Of a DNA stretch of 64,000 nt, positions 10,991-20,866 are shown piece after piece (position 1 is the first letter of the stretch; every line of letters begins with the position of its first letter). The notes under the pieces were generated by a model, which saw only the letters and a program-made list of their open reading frames with translations, searched no databases and was not told where the DNA came from. The position numbers were made by a program, and so were the translations under genes. The stretch comes from Acanthosepion esculentum. Its lineage: Eukaryota; Mollusca; Cephalopoda; Sepiida; Sepiidae. The stretch spans positions 14,085,805 to 14,149,804 of the forward strand of contig OZ038480.1 of the NCBI GenBank assembly GCA_964036315.1, given 5' to 3'.

Positions 10991-11540
10991 TTCCTAGAAT
11001 CTTCCAAGCCATCAGTTGACTTCATTCAAACTTTGATCATTTTCATGCCCGAATGATCAAGAAAGGATAGGTGACGAAATTTATTACACGGGCAATCAAC
11101 TCCCCTCTATTATTACCTGATAGATGACACTAGAGTAATGGCTACTAAACTCATTGTAAGATGTGAATTGTGGCGATCTTACATGTCGAAACACGAGAAT
11201 CGATTTTTCATTTTATTCTGTGGCTTTAACTTTCATTTTTACGAGGTACCCCATCTTTCAAATTCGTGGTGAAATATACTTAACCCTTTCTAAAATGAGA
11301 TAATTCCTATATGTGACGAGTTTCAAAGTAAGTCAAATTTAAATTCTGTGAGCTATACAAGTTAACTGGGATAAGGAGTTAACATTATTTGCACGCATTT
11401 TCTTCATCTTTGTTGTTTGTTGATGTTGTTTTCACGACATTTTGGACGTGGTTCCTATTGTGGCTTGTTAGGGGCCAGAAAGAAAGACACAGAAAGAAGA
11501 AGGTGGGTTGAACAAGTGCATTGAAATAACAGAAGATATA
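10991..11540. other. Unannotated region
   Basis: No recognisable feature. A short TA-rich tract lies at 11538-11572. Confidence 0.5.
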
Positions 11541-11648
11541 TATATATATATTTATATATATATATATATATACAAAATAAAAGTGTTATTAGTCAGCCGA
11601 TAGAAGTGTCCTTCCGAACTGTCAGGTTACACTGCGTCACGACTGCTA

Positions 11649-11692
11649 AACCCGGCCGAAACTTTGCCCTTCGGCAAAGCTTCGGCCGGGTT
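11649..11692. repeat. GC-rich perfect hairpin
   Basis: AACCCGGCCGAA (11649-11660) pairs with 11681-11692, and CTTTGCC (11662-11668) with GGCAAAG (11673-11679). The loop is CTTC (11669-11672) and there is one A/C mismatch: 19 of 20 pairs in an AT-rich neighbourhood. Part of the same string (GAAACTTTGCCCTTCGGCAA) recurs at 11898-11917 at the LINE 3' junction, suggesting a rearranged copy. Confidence 0.85.
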
Positions 11693-11904
11693 CCTATTTG
11701 GCAAAGCAGAGAGTTCGACAGAAGTCGCATACAGTTAGAAACTGCGTCTCGACTGCTATATTTAATAGTCGCCCCACGAGGAATGTATGTGGCACAAGGT
11801 CGAGTTTAACGTCTGTTTCTCCGAGCTCGTAGGCTTGGCCAAAAATATTTACTTAGAACCCGTATAAGCGGGTTCGGGATCTATTACCTCTCCGGACGAA
11901 ACTT

Positions 11905-12860
11905 TGCCCTTCGGCAATTTGTTTTTGAGGCAGGAGTAAATAGTAGTGTCGTCTGCATAGATGCCTACTTGGGAACCTATGACATCAGGAAGATCGTTAA
12001 TGAAGATAAGGAACAGAGTAGGGCCTAGGATGGAGCCTTGGGAAACACTTGCGTTCGTGGGATAGGAGCTGGAGGAGAATCCATTGAGAACGACCTTCAA
12101 TGTACGGTTCTACTGGAATGATTGTATTAAGTCGAACAATCAACCTGTAATTCCATAACCCTGAAGCTTGCGAAGAAGGCCGGCATGCCAAACCTTATCA
12201 AACGCTTTGAAGATATCAAGAGCCACAGCACGAGCTACTCCGTTATTATGAAGTGCTTGATAAACAATTTCAGTAATGGCCGTAAGTACATCAGCTGTAG
12301 AACGGGCAAAGCGGAAACCATATTGCTTGTCGGAGAGCAGATTATGGGATGTAAGGTACTTAACCACTTCGGCGTTGATTAAAGCTTCAAAGACTTTACC
12401 GAAGGGTGATAGGGGACTGATAGGACGGTAATTAGAAGGGTCAGAAGGGTTTCCAGAGTTCTTAAAGACAGGAACAACGGATGAGGACTTCCAACAGGGT
12501 GGAAAACCAGATTCATTGAGGCAGTAGTTATATAATTCGGAGAGGGCAGAGGCCAGTTCAGGCGCACATTTCTTCAGGACAATGGCTGATATCCCATCTC
12601 CACCACTAGCCTTGTGAGGTTTAATCTAGAGATGATGCCCAGAATCGATGACGGGGTTATGTGCAAGTTGCTCAATTGAGCTTCAGTTCGAAGGGGGAAA
12701 TCGGGTATGAGTACACCGGAAGAGTCGAGCGTTGAATTGAATGAGAATTTCCGAGCAAAGCATTCAGTCTTGTCGGCAGAAGAGGTCAGAACCTCAAACT
12801 GGTTGCACAAAGGAGGTATAGAGGGTTTGCTATTGTTAAGTACGCTCTTGCAGAGACGCA
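11905..12860 (-). pseudogene. Non-LTR RT domain, decayed
   Basis: Reverse transcriptase part of a LINE whose endonuclease lies upstream at 13.06-14.05 kb. In order on the - strand: linker with SVLNNSKPSIPPLCNQF; NYRPISPLSPFGKVFEALI; KQYGFRFARSTADVLTAI; ALDIFKAFDKVWHAGLL; QGSILGPTLFLIFINDLPD; and catalytic YADD (codons at 11948-11959). These are RT motifs 1-5 of an APE-class element, probably Jockey/CR1 superfamily. The reading frame shifts at least three times (near 12.57, 12.14 and 12.1 kb). Shortly after YADD the sequence leaves the element at about 11.91 kb, so the thumb and 3' UTR are missing. Confidence 0.85.
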
Positions 12861-13062
12861 AATAATCCTTGTAGCCGAATTTACGAGATTAAATACGTTC
12901 TTTCATTCGAGCAGCATATCGAGACTTTGCTTCATTGAGGACACGCTTACACTCGTTACGTGCAGAGACAAAGAGACATCTATTGCAATCAGATGTGTCG
13001 CTACGATAAAGGTGGGAAAAGTGATTCATATGGGCAATGGCAGCTGAGCAAGCAGCGGAAAA

Positions 13063-14051
13063 CTAGTGGGAGAAAGCTGGTTTGACCTTATATTTGCTTG
13101 AGGGGATGAAAGCTTCGATTCCAGCTTTAACCCAGGAGGAGACCTCGGAAGCACATTGTTGAACAGGGATCAAGAAGACAACGTCCCAGGGCACGTCGCG
13201 AATGAAATCCCGGAACGAGTCCCAGTCTTCTCGTTGATAGTAGAACGATGTTCTAGTGGTAGGAGGTTCTTTGCAGGTAGTGGAGTTGAAGGAGATGTTG
13301 ACAGACATGAGTGATCGGAGTTGCCAAGAGGGCAGAGCTGCGTGGCGCTAAAGGACTCGGAGATGGAGGTAAAACATAGATCAAGAAGAGAAGCCTTACC
13401 ATCCAGATTGTAGGGAAAACGTGTGGGGTAGTCAACTATTTGCGCGAGGGATTGAGAAATTGAAAAATTAAGGGTTTGTATGGCTGCAAAGTCAGTAGTA
13501 GCGTTATTAAGCCACTTGGTATGATGGGCGTTAAAATCGCCAAATACGAATATGCGAGCAAACGGATGGAGAGAGAGAGAGAGAGCCTTGTCAATGCTGT
13601 CAGAAATGCATTCGAGTACACCACAGTCTTGGGAGGATGGAGAGCGATAAAGGAAGAACATGTAGCTTCCAACATTGAGAAGGGATAACCGCAGACACAT
13701 ATACGAATGGTCTGGTGATTCAAGAGAAAACTCTCTTGCCAGCGGGAGATGGCCCTTGACGTAAACACCAAGGCCATGCATATGAGTTTGAGAGTCTTTT
13801 CTAAGGAGTGGAAGGTAGCCGGGGATCGAGAGGTCAGAGGAGGGGATAGATGAGTCAAAGTTGGTCTCACAGAGAGCCTGTATATCCGGGCAGTTCGCAA
13901 CAAGGAAGGATTCAACACTGCAGAAGTTGGTTCTAATGCCACGGATGTTAGAAAATGAAATGTTAATGGGTTTAGTTGATTTTTTAAGATCTGGTTTAGG
14001 ATTTCTTTTGGGATAGTTGTTAGATTTCGTGATGTGTAAATGCGGTGGCAA
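13063..14051 (-). pseudogene. APE-type endonuclease of a LINE
   Basis: Open for 293 codons from ATG at 14051. Residues match the apurinic-endonuclease fold used for target nicking: N35 in SFSNIRG, E62 in LCETNF, GVYVKG at about 95-100, YRSPSS at 135-140, D172/N174 in FGDFNAHH, LDLCF near 225, and S-D-H at 245-247. After about residue 255 the frame shifts and the homologous downstream stretch (REDWDSFRDFI...SSWVKAGIEAFIPSS) continues in another frame to 13063. All the endonuclease motifs I can locate are intact although the element as a whole is dead. The linker between 12.86 and 13.06 kb is also recognisable but broken by a stop. Confidence 0.88.
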
Positions 14052-14530
14052 ACAAAAGCCTGAAGAAGTAGACGGTGATCGACCGCGACGTGGACAGACG
14101 AAATTTTGTGCAGCATGCAGAATAATGTGTCCTCAGGGTTGCCCACCGGAGATGAATGGAGGGACACCTATCCATGCGCGACATGACACTACAGACACCC
14201 CGGTATTATACAACTGTTGATCAGAGCAGCCGCTCAAGACGGTGCGCAAGAGTTAGGGTTCCTAACTACCAGTCGGAAACAGCAACCAGAAAACTGTCAG
14301 CTGTGTACCCTCAGAATGGAGAGGCATTGCCAAAGACTGCACACGTCACAGGAGAAACACAGCAGCCTCCAGTACAGAGGCCAGAGGGATAGGAAGAGAG
14401 AGATCCGGGAACCACTTCCTAAACAAGGTGTGATCTTCTACTCTTGTCCAAGAGAAGGGGGAAGAGTATTGACCGGACGGCAGGTGAGCCTACCTACTCC
14501 TATTACATAAACACACAGAGAAAAAAAAAG
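14052..14530 (-). other. Probable LINE 5' region
   Basis: Moderately GC-rich sequence upstream of the endonuclease start. Open frames exist on both strands but none shows a recognised ORF1 (no clear CCHC or esterase motif). Assignment to the LINE rests on position only. Confidence 0.35.
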
Positions 14531-14744
14531 GCTACGGCTGACAAGTCCGAGTTGACAGCTGTAGACATACTTACCAATGGATAAGAATGGGATTTTATGT
14601 TTATGCCTTCCATTACATTAAGTTTTAACTTAGTATAAGTCCCATTGTCCTATCCTAAAGAACAAATTTGGTTTTCCAGTATAGCGGATGCGGCATAGAA
14701 TTCCAATTCACATGACAGCTAGCGTTCACTAATTGCCGACTTCC

Positions 14745-14935
14745 ATTCTGATGGTCACATAGTGGATTGTAGAGGCTGACTTTATATGTCACCAAGCTTT
14801 TCAGTTTTAAGGAACTGTGAGTTGGCGGGGGTCCCAATCGCCAACAATGGGCTTGAATTTTTCTTGTGTTCGAACAAATGTTTTCTTTTTTGGTGTGTAA
14901 AACTGTTCTTATGTTCTGTAATTCTTTGGTAACAA
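14745..14935 (-). repeat. Dispersed repeat, copy A
   Basis: Shares about 180 bp with 15575-15755 (TCACATAGTGG, AGAGGCTGAC, CACCAAGCTTTTCAGTTT, GTGAGTTGGCGGGGG, TTTCTTTTTTGG, ATGTTCTGTAATTC). In copy B it lies between a PLE fragment and a LINE fragment, so it probably belongs to a PLE terminal region. Confidence 0.75.
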
Positions 14936-14999
14936 CGCAAAAAGTACTGAGCTGCTACGTGACATCTGAACGGTCTCCTCAAAGATGAAGAAGAGACTC

Positions 15000-15140
15000 G
15001 AGGCAACGGAGATATGGTTCTACAGAAGGATGCTAAGGATATCATGGACCGAGCGTGTGAGCAACGATGAGGTCTTGGAGAGGATGAAATCAAGGATGAC
15101 TGTGACTCAAGAAATGGATCTTGAATCCAAAGGTTCATTT
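15000..15140 (+). pseudogene. Non-LTR RT C-terminal fragment
   Basis: Reads RLEATEIWFYRRMLRISWTE, then RVSNDEVLERM. The ...E.WFYRRMLRISWT...N.EVL.RM pattern is the C-terminal signature of a widespread animal endonuclease/RT family, also present at 61.2 kb. About 45 residues only. Confidence 0.75.
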
Positions 15141-15159
15141 CGATATTTTAAATATTTTT

Positions 15160-15490
15160 AGTGAAAGCATAATTTATAGATACCTCCAGAATATCTTACA
15201 GGAAACGTTATTCCAATCTGGACACTGTATTTGGGAAAGATATTAGACAGCAAACGGCATGCATGCGCATAGAGAATGAGTCCATAGAAAGGGGCGTAAG
15301 GCAAGGATGTGTCTTCTCACCGGACCTATTCATCCTATACAGCGAGGCGATTCTGAGAGAATTGGAAATCCTAATCGGATTCAGCATTTGCGGCCACAAT
15401 CTTAACAACATAAGATACGCAGATGACACAGTATTGATAGCAGACACGGAAAAGAAATTACAAAACAAAAGAAATGAAATGTTAAAGGGT
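15160..15490 (+). pseudogene. RT palm fragment with YADD
   Basis: Reads ENESIERGVRQGCVFSPDLF, then LYSEAILRELE, GHNLNNIRYADDTVLIADTE, then KKLQNKRNEM. It carries RT motifs 4 and 5 of the same family as the fragments at 15.0, 57.3, 60.5 and 61.2 kb. The C-terminal part at 15.0 kb lies upstream of this palm fragment, so the pieces are rearranged or separate insertions. The open frame then runs into unrelated antisense LINE sequence at about 15483. Confidence 0.8.
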
Positions 15491-15572
15491 TTAGTTGATT
15501 TTTTAAGATCTGGTTTAGGATTTCTTTTGGGATCGTTGTTAGATTCCGTGATGTGTAAATGCGGTGGCAAAT
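15483..15572 (-). pseudogene. LINE endonuclease N-terminus fragment
   Basis: The - strand repeats the first ~30 codons of the endonuclease ORF at 14051 (PPHLHITESNND, PKRNPKPDLKKSTKPFNIS) with few changes. It is truncated at both ends and joined upstream to dispersed repeat copy B. Confidence 0.8.
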
Positions 15573-15574
15573 AG

Positions 15575-15755
15575 TCACATAGTGGCTTGTAGAGGCTGAC
15601 TTTATATGTCACCAAGCTTTTCAGTTTCAAGGAACTGTGAGTTGGCGGGGGCTCCCCACCGCCCACAATGAGCTTGAATTTTTCTTGTGTTCGAAAAAGT
15701 GTTTTCTTTTTTGGAACAGAGTGTGTAAAAACTGTTCGTATGTTCTGTAATTCCG
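15575..15755 (-). repeat. Dispersed repeat, copy B
   Basis: See 14745-14935. It lies directly after the ribozyme-like motif of the antisense PLE. Confidence 0.75.
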
Positions 15756-15805
15756 AGCCTTTTCACCTATACTTTTAGCCATTATCAAGGATGATTTCAT
15801 TTTTG
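15756..15805 (-). ncRNA. Variant hammerhead-like motif of PLE
   Basis: On the - strand TTGATAATGGCTAAAAG...AGGTGAAAAG, related to copies at 17.03, 45.25, 49.75 and 63.93 kb with GATAATGGC and GCCGAAAG. The core differs from CTGANGA (TTGATAA), so catalysis is doubtful. It lies just 3' of the endonuclease fragment. Confidence 0.35.
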
Positions 15806-15839
15806 ATTTTTCATTGGGTGTATGGGTTATGTGTATGTT

Positions 15840-16310
15840 TCTAGAGTTACAGGGATGTTTCATCTTGCGAACACGGTCAGCACACTGTGGCCGTGTTCGT
15901 AGTTAATATTACTGAGTGTTGTCTTTTCGTTTTTTATTATTAAGGTTTCCATTATTTTTAATCTTTTTTTAAATGTGGATGAGGATAGTATGTTTGTATT
16001 TTCTACTAGTATGTTTCGGATGGAGTCTGGTAGATTTTCGTGTGGGTTTAAATGGGTTCTAATAGAGCTGTGTTCGGACAGGTGTAACATGAGGCGTCAG
16101 GATAGGCATGTAGTAATATCACCAATGTAATTATTTATGAATTCGATTTGATCAGGAACACAGTTCCTTAAGGGGCATTTGAACTCATAGATAAATTTCG
16201 TTCGTTGTAATTTTGCTTTTGCTGGTGTGTTGTTATTTTTTAGGATAAAGTTAGCTGTTTTAAATATTTTGTAGTAGATAATTTGATTTTTTTTTGTTCG
16301 GGTCAATTAG
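15840..16310 (-). pseudogene. Penelope-like GIY-YIG endonuclease fragment
   Basis: Reads IIYYKIFKTANFILKNN, then TKFIYEFKCPLRNC, then EFINNYIGDITTCLS, stop, then MLHLSEHSSIRTHL, DSIRNILVENTNILSS and KRLKIMETLIIKNEK. This is the C-terminal domain of PLE proteins: Y-E-F-K-C-P, C, the YIG motif, the helix with H-L, and I-L-E/M-x-L-x-I-K. One in-frame stop follows the YIG region. The RT part is absent. Confidence 0.85.
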
Positions 16311-16329
16311 GATAGTGTATTTCTTTATG

Positions 16330-16745
16330 ATATTTTTAGTTTAGTGTGAGTGTAGATGTTGCAACATCTAAGCTCAAACTAACGGTGTTACTATGGGAAA
16401 TCCGCTCGACCCGTACTTCCTCAATTATTGCATCAAAAATTTGATATAGAATATATCCATTTAATTGTTTCTTTCAGAACTTTCTTGCACGAGAGAGTAG
16501 TCATGGTAAGGTGTATGGTTAGCCTTAAAAAGAGGAGGTTTTATTAAATTAAACCCGGATATTAACCTTATAACATTAAATTTTCAACGGCTTTCACAGT
16601 TAAATTTCTAATTCCGACACCAACTCAATCTATACACCGGGGTTGAATAAGACTGACGAAGGTTTTTTTCGTCGGTGGAAATAGATCTATCCCCTCCACT
16701 CATATGAGGTAATTTTAGAATTTATTGTGTAATACTATTTTTTGG
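16330..16745. other. Unannotated region
   Basis: Nothing coding recognised. At about 16646-16690 CTGACGA and GAAA flank a hairpin, with ATAGATCTAT after it, but stem II does not fit a hammerhead. Confidence 0.4.
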
Positions 16746-16747
16746 CT

Positions 16748-16852
16748 CTGATATAATAAATACATTGAGCTCTTTTTGTGGATCAGTTTTAATATTTTAT
16801 ATTACTAGGATCCACTTGGCTTATATACCAACGGATTTATTACCTTTATCAT
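16748..16852 (+). repeat. Dispersed repeat, copy 1
   Basis: About 100 bp shared with 62236-62335 (GAGCTCTTTTTGTGGATC, TTTAATATTTTATATTA, TATACCAACGGATT). Both copies run into TA tracts at the right. Confidence 0.8.
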
Positions 16853-16910
16853 ATATATATATATACATATATATATGTGTGTGTGTGTATGTATGTGTGT
16901 GTGTATATAT
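16852..16910. repeat. (TA)n/(TG)n microsatellite
   Basis: TA run, then TG with TATG interruptions. Confidence 0.9.
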
Positions 16911-16989
16911 AAATACAACAGACAAGGTGCTTTTATTTAGCGTTTTAAACAATTTCTCATGCGATCTAATATTTTTTTTCGGATGATGA

Positions 16990-17345
16990 ATTATATAAAA
17001 ACTGTCCGAATGTTCTTTTTATCCGAGCGCTTTCGGCTATACATTTAGCCATTTTCAAGGATTAAATATTTTAACTGTTAAATAAGAAATAGTTTGTTGT
17101 ATGTATGTTTTATAAAATGTTTTCATTTTTCAAAAAACTGTCATGACATGGTATCCATGTTCAAAGTTAATATTATTAAGTGTTGTTTTTTTTTCTTTTT
17201 ATTAATAAGGCTTCCATTATTTTTAGCCTTTTTTTGCATGTAGATGATGCTATTATATTAGTGTTGTCAACAAGTATGTTACGAATAGTGTCCGGTAGGT
17301 TTCCATCAAAATTTAAATGAGATCTAATTGAGCTATGAAAAAATA
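16990..17345 (-). pseudogene. Penelope-like C-terminal fragment with 3' motif
   Basis: The - strand contains the PLE block coding for GNLPDTIRNILVDNTNIIAS and CKKRLKIMEALLI (about 17340-17190). Downstream is TTGAAAATGGCTAAATG...AGCCGAAAGCGCTCGG (about 17060-17020), the same layout as 44.93-45.33 kb. Truncated at the 5' side near 17345 by a TA tract. Confidence 0.75.
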
Positions 17346-17353
17346 TATATTAA

Positions 17354-17358
<5 letters not shown>

Positions 17359-17393
<35 letters not shown>
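17359..17393. repeat. (TA)n microsatellite
   Basis: Perfect TA run truncating the PLE fragment. Confidence 0.95.
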
Positions 17394-17397
<4 letters not shown>

Positions 17398-17444
17398 CCT
17401 ATTATTCCTCTCTCCTGAATAACGTTTTCTCCAGTAATCGCTCG

Positions 17445-17495
17445 AACCTTAGTGGCTTCAATGCCTTGCTTGGGGTGAATAATTAAAATAAAAAA
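17445..17495 (+). mobile_element. LINE 3' tail remnant
   Basis: Only the terminal GCCTTGCTTGGGGTGAA and A-rich tail of the LINE family seen at 5.7, 27.1, 59.6 and 63.2 kb. Confidence 0.6.
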
Positions 17496-17785
17496 ATCAA
17501 CCGAAATTCGAACTCGTCTCTCTGCTCACTATTTCCATGACACTTGCCGATACATAACCCGTATATCAAGCCAGGTGGCAAGAGTACGCAGTTGCCTGTG
17601 CTATTTAACCCATATATACGTTTAGAGGGAGGGATTAAGAAGTGATATATTCTTAAACCTTCCCAATGGTATTTGTGAGAAAGTGAATGCAACGAAGTCG
17701 ACCAGAATTCCAATTCTGCTCCTTCGTTTCCATTTTCGAGTCGCTAACAGTTACACTACCTCTACCCATGTAGAAGCAAAAGAAG
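17495..17785 (-). repeat. tRNA-like SINE heads (two)
   Basis: On the - strand two B-box-like strings occur: GAGTTCGAATTTCGG (17502-17516) and GAATTGGAATTCTGG (17702-17716). The second is preceded at tRNA spacing by TAGTGTAACTGTTAGCG (an A box, about 17740-17760). Neither folds into an intact tRNA. Probable SINE relics. Confidence 0.35.
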
Positions 17786-18199
17786 AAGGCTGTTACACAC
17801 ATTGTTAACCTTGTCAGAAGACCAGCTTTCATTATTCGTTGCCTCAGTTCCTGTGTCGTTTTCAGTGTGGCACTTGACTCTTTTGATGGCAACTTTGAAG
17901 GCGATTTTGTTTTATGCCGAGAATATAAGTAGAAAGACATGTGCTCGCTAATCAGCTTTAATTATTTCTTAGATGGAGCCTTTCCAGACCCAACCCACTT
18001 GTCCCCTATCCGCTTCACGCCCAACCCTCGACTAACCTCCCTTAATTATCTTCAGCATTTTATAATTGGGTTTGCAATTACATTTTGAAATTATGTTCGC
18101 GTTTTTTTAATTCTTTGTTGCTTCAGTTTTATTTGATAACGGTAGAGTCGAGATTTCAACTCATTCTTGCACTTATATATACATACATATATCTATATC

Positions 18200-18201
18200 T
18201 A

Positions 18202-18292
<91 letters not shown>
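18200..18292. repeat. (TA)n/(TG)n microsatellite
   Basis: TA 18200-18236 then TG 18237-18291. Confidence 0.95.
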
Positions 18293-18394
18293 ATTACGGA
18301 GAGAAAAAGACGTCGAAATAAAAAGAGATATGTGGATACATATATGCATGTGTACATATGGGCATAAACTTATTTACAATTATATAATGCAGTT

Positions 18395-18467
<73 letters not shown>

Positions 18468-18495
18468 CTGTGTGTGCGCTCGCGCGTGTGTGTAT
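18395..18495. repeat. (TA)n/(TG)n microsatellite
   Basis: TA run then interrupted TG/TATG. Confidence 0.9.
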
Positions 18496-18644
18496 TTGAA
18501 AAGATATTAGCGCGTTATCTATGCGTGAAAAACCTTTTCCACTATTCTTTCTATTCAGATAAGAGATGACGTTTTAACTTACTTATACGTCTTGCAAGAT
18601 TGGCTTCTCAGTGATCTCGTCAATTACTTTTAATTTCATCTCTT

Positions 18645-18647
18645 CCC

Positions 18648-18679
<32 letters not shown>

Positions 18680-18680
18680 T
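18645..18680. repeat. (TTA)n microsatellite
   Basis: Twelve ATT units. Confidence 0.95.
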
Positions 18681-18689
18681 GCACCTATC

Positions 18690-19417
18690 CATCAAAGGTG
18701 GTCATCGCTAGGATAAAATGCGCCAGGAAATCCTTTCTAAATTTGCGGTATTATCAGTGTGTTCAGGTTTTTTCTTTCATGTATTTCATGTTTTTTTAGG
18801 ATATGGACGATAATGACACTCCACAACTTCCTATTCTTTATAGGTTTAAGTAACACTCTTCTTCCCTCCCAATTCATATTCTACCTTCAATATGCATAAT
18901 CCCATTTTTTTTTGTTTCTTCTCATTAATTCAGCCGACAACTTTTGTCATTTTAACGATTTATTGTAATTTTTCCAATTTTTAGATACATTATTGTATAT
19001 CGGGATCAAAATTATTTTTTTTCTGTTTTGTTGAAGTACTTTTGATTGTCTCAGTCCATGAACTGGGTGTTTCTCGAATGGTGGACACAACAGATGTTAT
19101 ATTGAAGTGTGTATAAACTATTTAATATGCGTACGTATAAAAAAAATAACAAAACGTATAAATATTGAATAGACGCTTTTCCGTTTAACCGTGATATATG
19201 TCGTGATATATGTCCCCTAAATTGCTCAAGGAGAGATATGCATTTTCAAAATTGCTTTAATAAAATGGCTTCTCATACTTTAATGGAAAAGCACATCTGG
19301 CTTAAAGATAGTTAACTATGTTAAAACGCATACGGTTCTAAATTGTTGAAGTTCATTTGACTTTAAAAAGTATGGATGACTGCCCAAACCGGTGTAACCA
19401 CTAAGCATTAAATGTTC

Positions 19418-19420
<3 letters not shown>
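18690..19420. other. Unannotated AT-rich region
   Basis: No gene, SINE or transposon signature recognised. Confidence 0.5.
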
Positions 19421-19424
<4 letters not shown>

Positions 19425-19485
<61 letters not shown>

Positions 19486-19595
19486 TCCCAAGAGGATAGA
19501 ATCCAGTTCTTTTTTAATTTGTAGGTCTGATGAATTGGATCGTGATTACGATTCCAATATAATAAATTATAACAATGGAATATTAGTATCTGATC

Positions 19596-19666
<71 letters not shown>
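19425..19666 (+). mobile_element. Dispersed repeat between two TA tracts
   Basis: 19482-19600 lies between TA runs (19425-19480, 19601-19666) and matches the two ends of 47272-47750 (CCAAGAGGATAGAATCCAG; GTAGGTCTGATGAATTGG; ATTATAAC). It includes CTGATGA at 19527-19533, a long stem II (ATTGG/CCAAT plus ATCG/CGAT) and a putative stem I GGT, but the GAAA position reads ATAA, so it is probably an inactivated hammerhead-like core. Confidence 0.5.
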
Positions 19667-19669
<3 letters not shown>

Positions 19670-19841
19670 GAAATATAGTCTTAAGGTGTGATATATTTAT
19701 GGGATAAAGTGCTCAATATCAGAGTTAGAGCGTGTGTAAATATAAAAGTGAACATTGAAGTCAAAATTGAAGTGGCCTGACGATTGCGTCTTGCATGAAA
19801 CAGACTGTCGCCTCTAAGTGTTGACTTCAATGTTCACTTTT

Positions 19842-19888
<47 letters not shown>
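19667..19888 (+). mobile_element. Foldback element, asymmetric
   Basis: The left part is the inverted outer arm (ATATAGTCTTAAGGTGTG... to AAAAGTGAACATTGAAGTCA). The right part is the ribozyme-like block plus the inner arm ending TTCACTTTTATA, followed by a TA tract to 19887. The left arm lacks the ribozyme block, so only the outer ~20 bp of the arms pair. Confidence 0.75.
19774..19812 (+). ncRNA. Hammerhead-ribozyme-like motif
   Basis: CTGACGA 19777-19783; stem II TGC/GCA with loop GTCTT; GAAA 19797-19800; stem III ACA/TGT; cleavage triplet GTC ending 19809; stem I GGC (19774-19776) with GCC (19810-19812). Every core base matches the consensus. Confidence 0.55.
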
Positions 19889-19891
<3 letters not shown>

Positions 19892-20430
19892 TTAAAAGCC
19901 AGGAGATCTGTTGAATCTGCTAAGTTTGGGTTCAACCTTACTCTTTCCTGGTCTGATGCAACTGACCATTAACCTTTTATGTGTTATATAGTCTGTCTGT
20001 GGAGGACAATATATATACTTCTGAACAATTTAATTCGGTTGAGCTCTTTGGGGAGGAAGTGTGGGTATGTAAACAGTGACTATTACGGCTTATAATGCAA
20101 AAGTCTTCGGTAAAGCGAACCGAGTTCTTACAGTAACTGTGTTTATCTAAAAAAATAAATACGCTTAAATTCACTTTCAAACCCTGCCGAATTGTAAATA
20201 TGGGGACTAGTTAGTATTTTCATAGAGACAGTGAGGTATTATGGTGGTTGTAGTAAGAAAGTTATGTATGAATGTGTTGTTTTGGTGTAAGGAATATATT
20301 GTTCGCACGATTCGGTCAGTTTTTGCGGCTAGCTAAGTTATAGTTAAGACAGAAGAAGACCGTCCTTTTCCCAATCCCCACTTGTGCCACATTTCTGTTT
20401 ATTTTACAGAATAAATATCACTTTTAAACC
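19888..20430. other. Unannotated region
   Basis: No recognised feature. Confidence 0.45.
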
Positions 20431-20432
20431 AT

Positions 20433-20570
20433 GCCGTGCGCCAACGGCTTAGTGGTAGAATCCCCCGACTGACGCCAATTCAGTCGGGTTTCGATTCTAG
20501 CTAGAGGCAACCGGCTATCTAGCCACACTTATGAGCTGTGATACAGCACAACAGTCTGGCTTTAGATGAC
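20433..20570 (+). repeat. tRNA-derived SINE (Gly-like head)
   Basis: GCGCCAACGGCTTAGTGGTA resembles the 5' half of tRNA-Gly(GCC) including the A box. A 7-bp anticodon-arm stem CGACTGA/TCAGTCG encloses CGCCAAT, followed by the B box GGTTTCGATTCTA. The tail is a non-tRNA stretch (GAGGCAACCGG, TAGCCACAC...). A second copy lies on the - strand at 57755-57885. Confidence 0.75.
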
Positions 20571-20679
20571 AATATATATAGTATATTTTTAAGTTACTAT
20601 TGTCCACAAGATTTTTGAAAATTCCAAATTCTATCTCTTTGTTTTTTATTTTCTTTACAATATTCGAATAAGATTTCGT

Positions 20680-20755
20680 ACTTTAATTTTTAAAAGCGGA
20701 AAATTACAGTAAAAATAACTAGATCATGTCTGTTATTTTATAATAAAACATGCTA

Positions 20756-20833
<78 letters not shown>

Positions 20834-20866
20834 TCAATATAGCATATATAAATAATCGAACTACCG
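20680..20866 (+). repeat. Segmental duplication, unit 1
   Basis: AAAGCGGAAAATTACAGT... to a TA/TG tract and CGAACTACCGTC is repeated at 21655-21862 with few changes. Each copy is followed by the same SINE head. The TA/TG tract (20757-20833) is part of the unit. Confidence 0.85.

Noticed and set aside
16646..16690. Hammerhead candidate (CTGACGA, GAAA, ATAGATCTAT)
   Set aside because: The only hairpin available pairs GACGAA with TTCGTC, consuming the core, so stem II cannot form.
20433..20510. Functional tRNA-Gly gene
   Set aside because: Acceptor stem does not pair, the anticodon stem is 7 bp with a shifted loop, and the sequence continues into a repeat tail shared with a second copy: a SINE.
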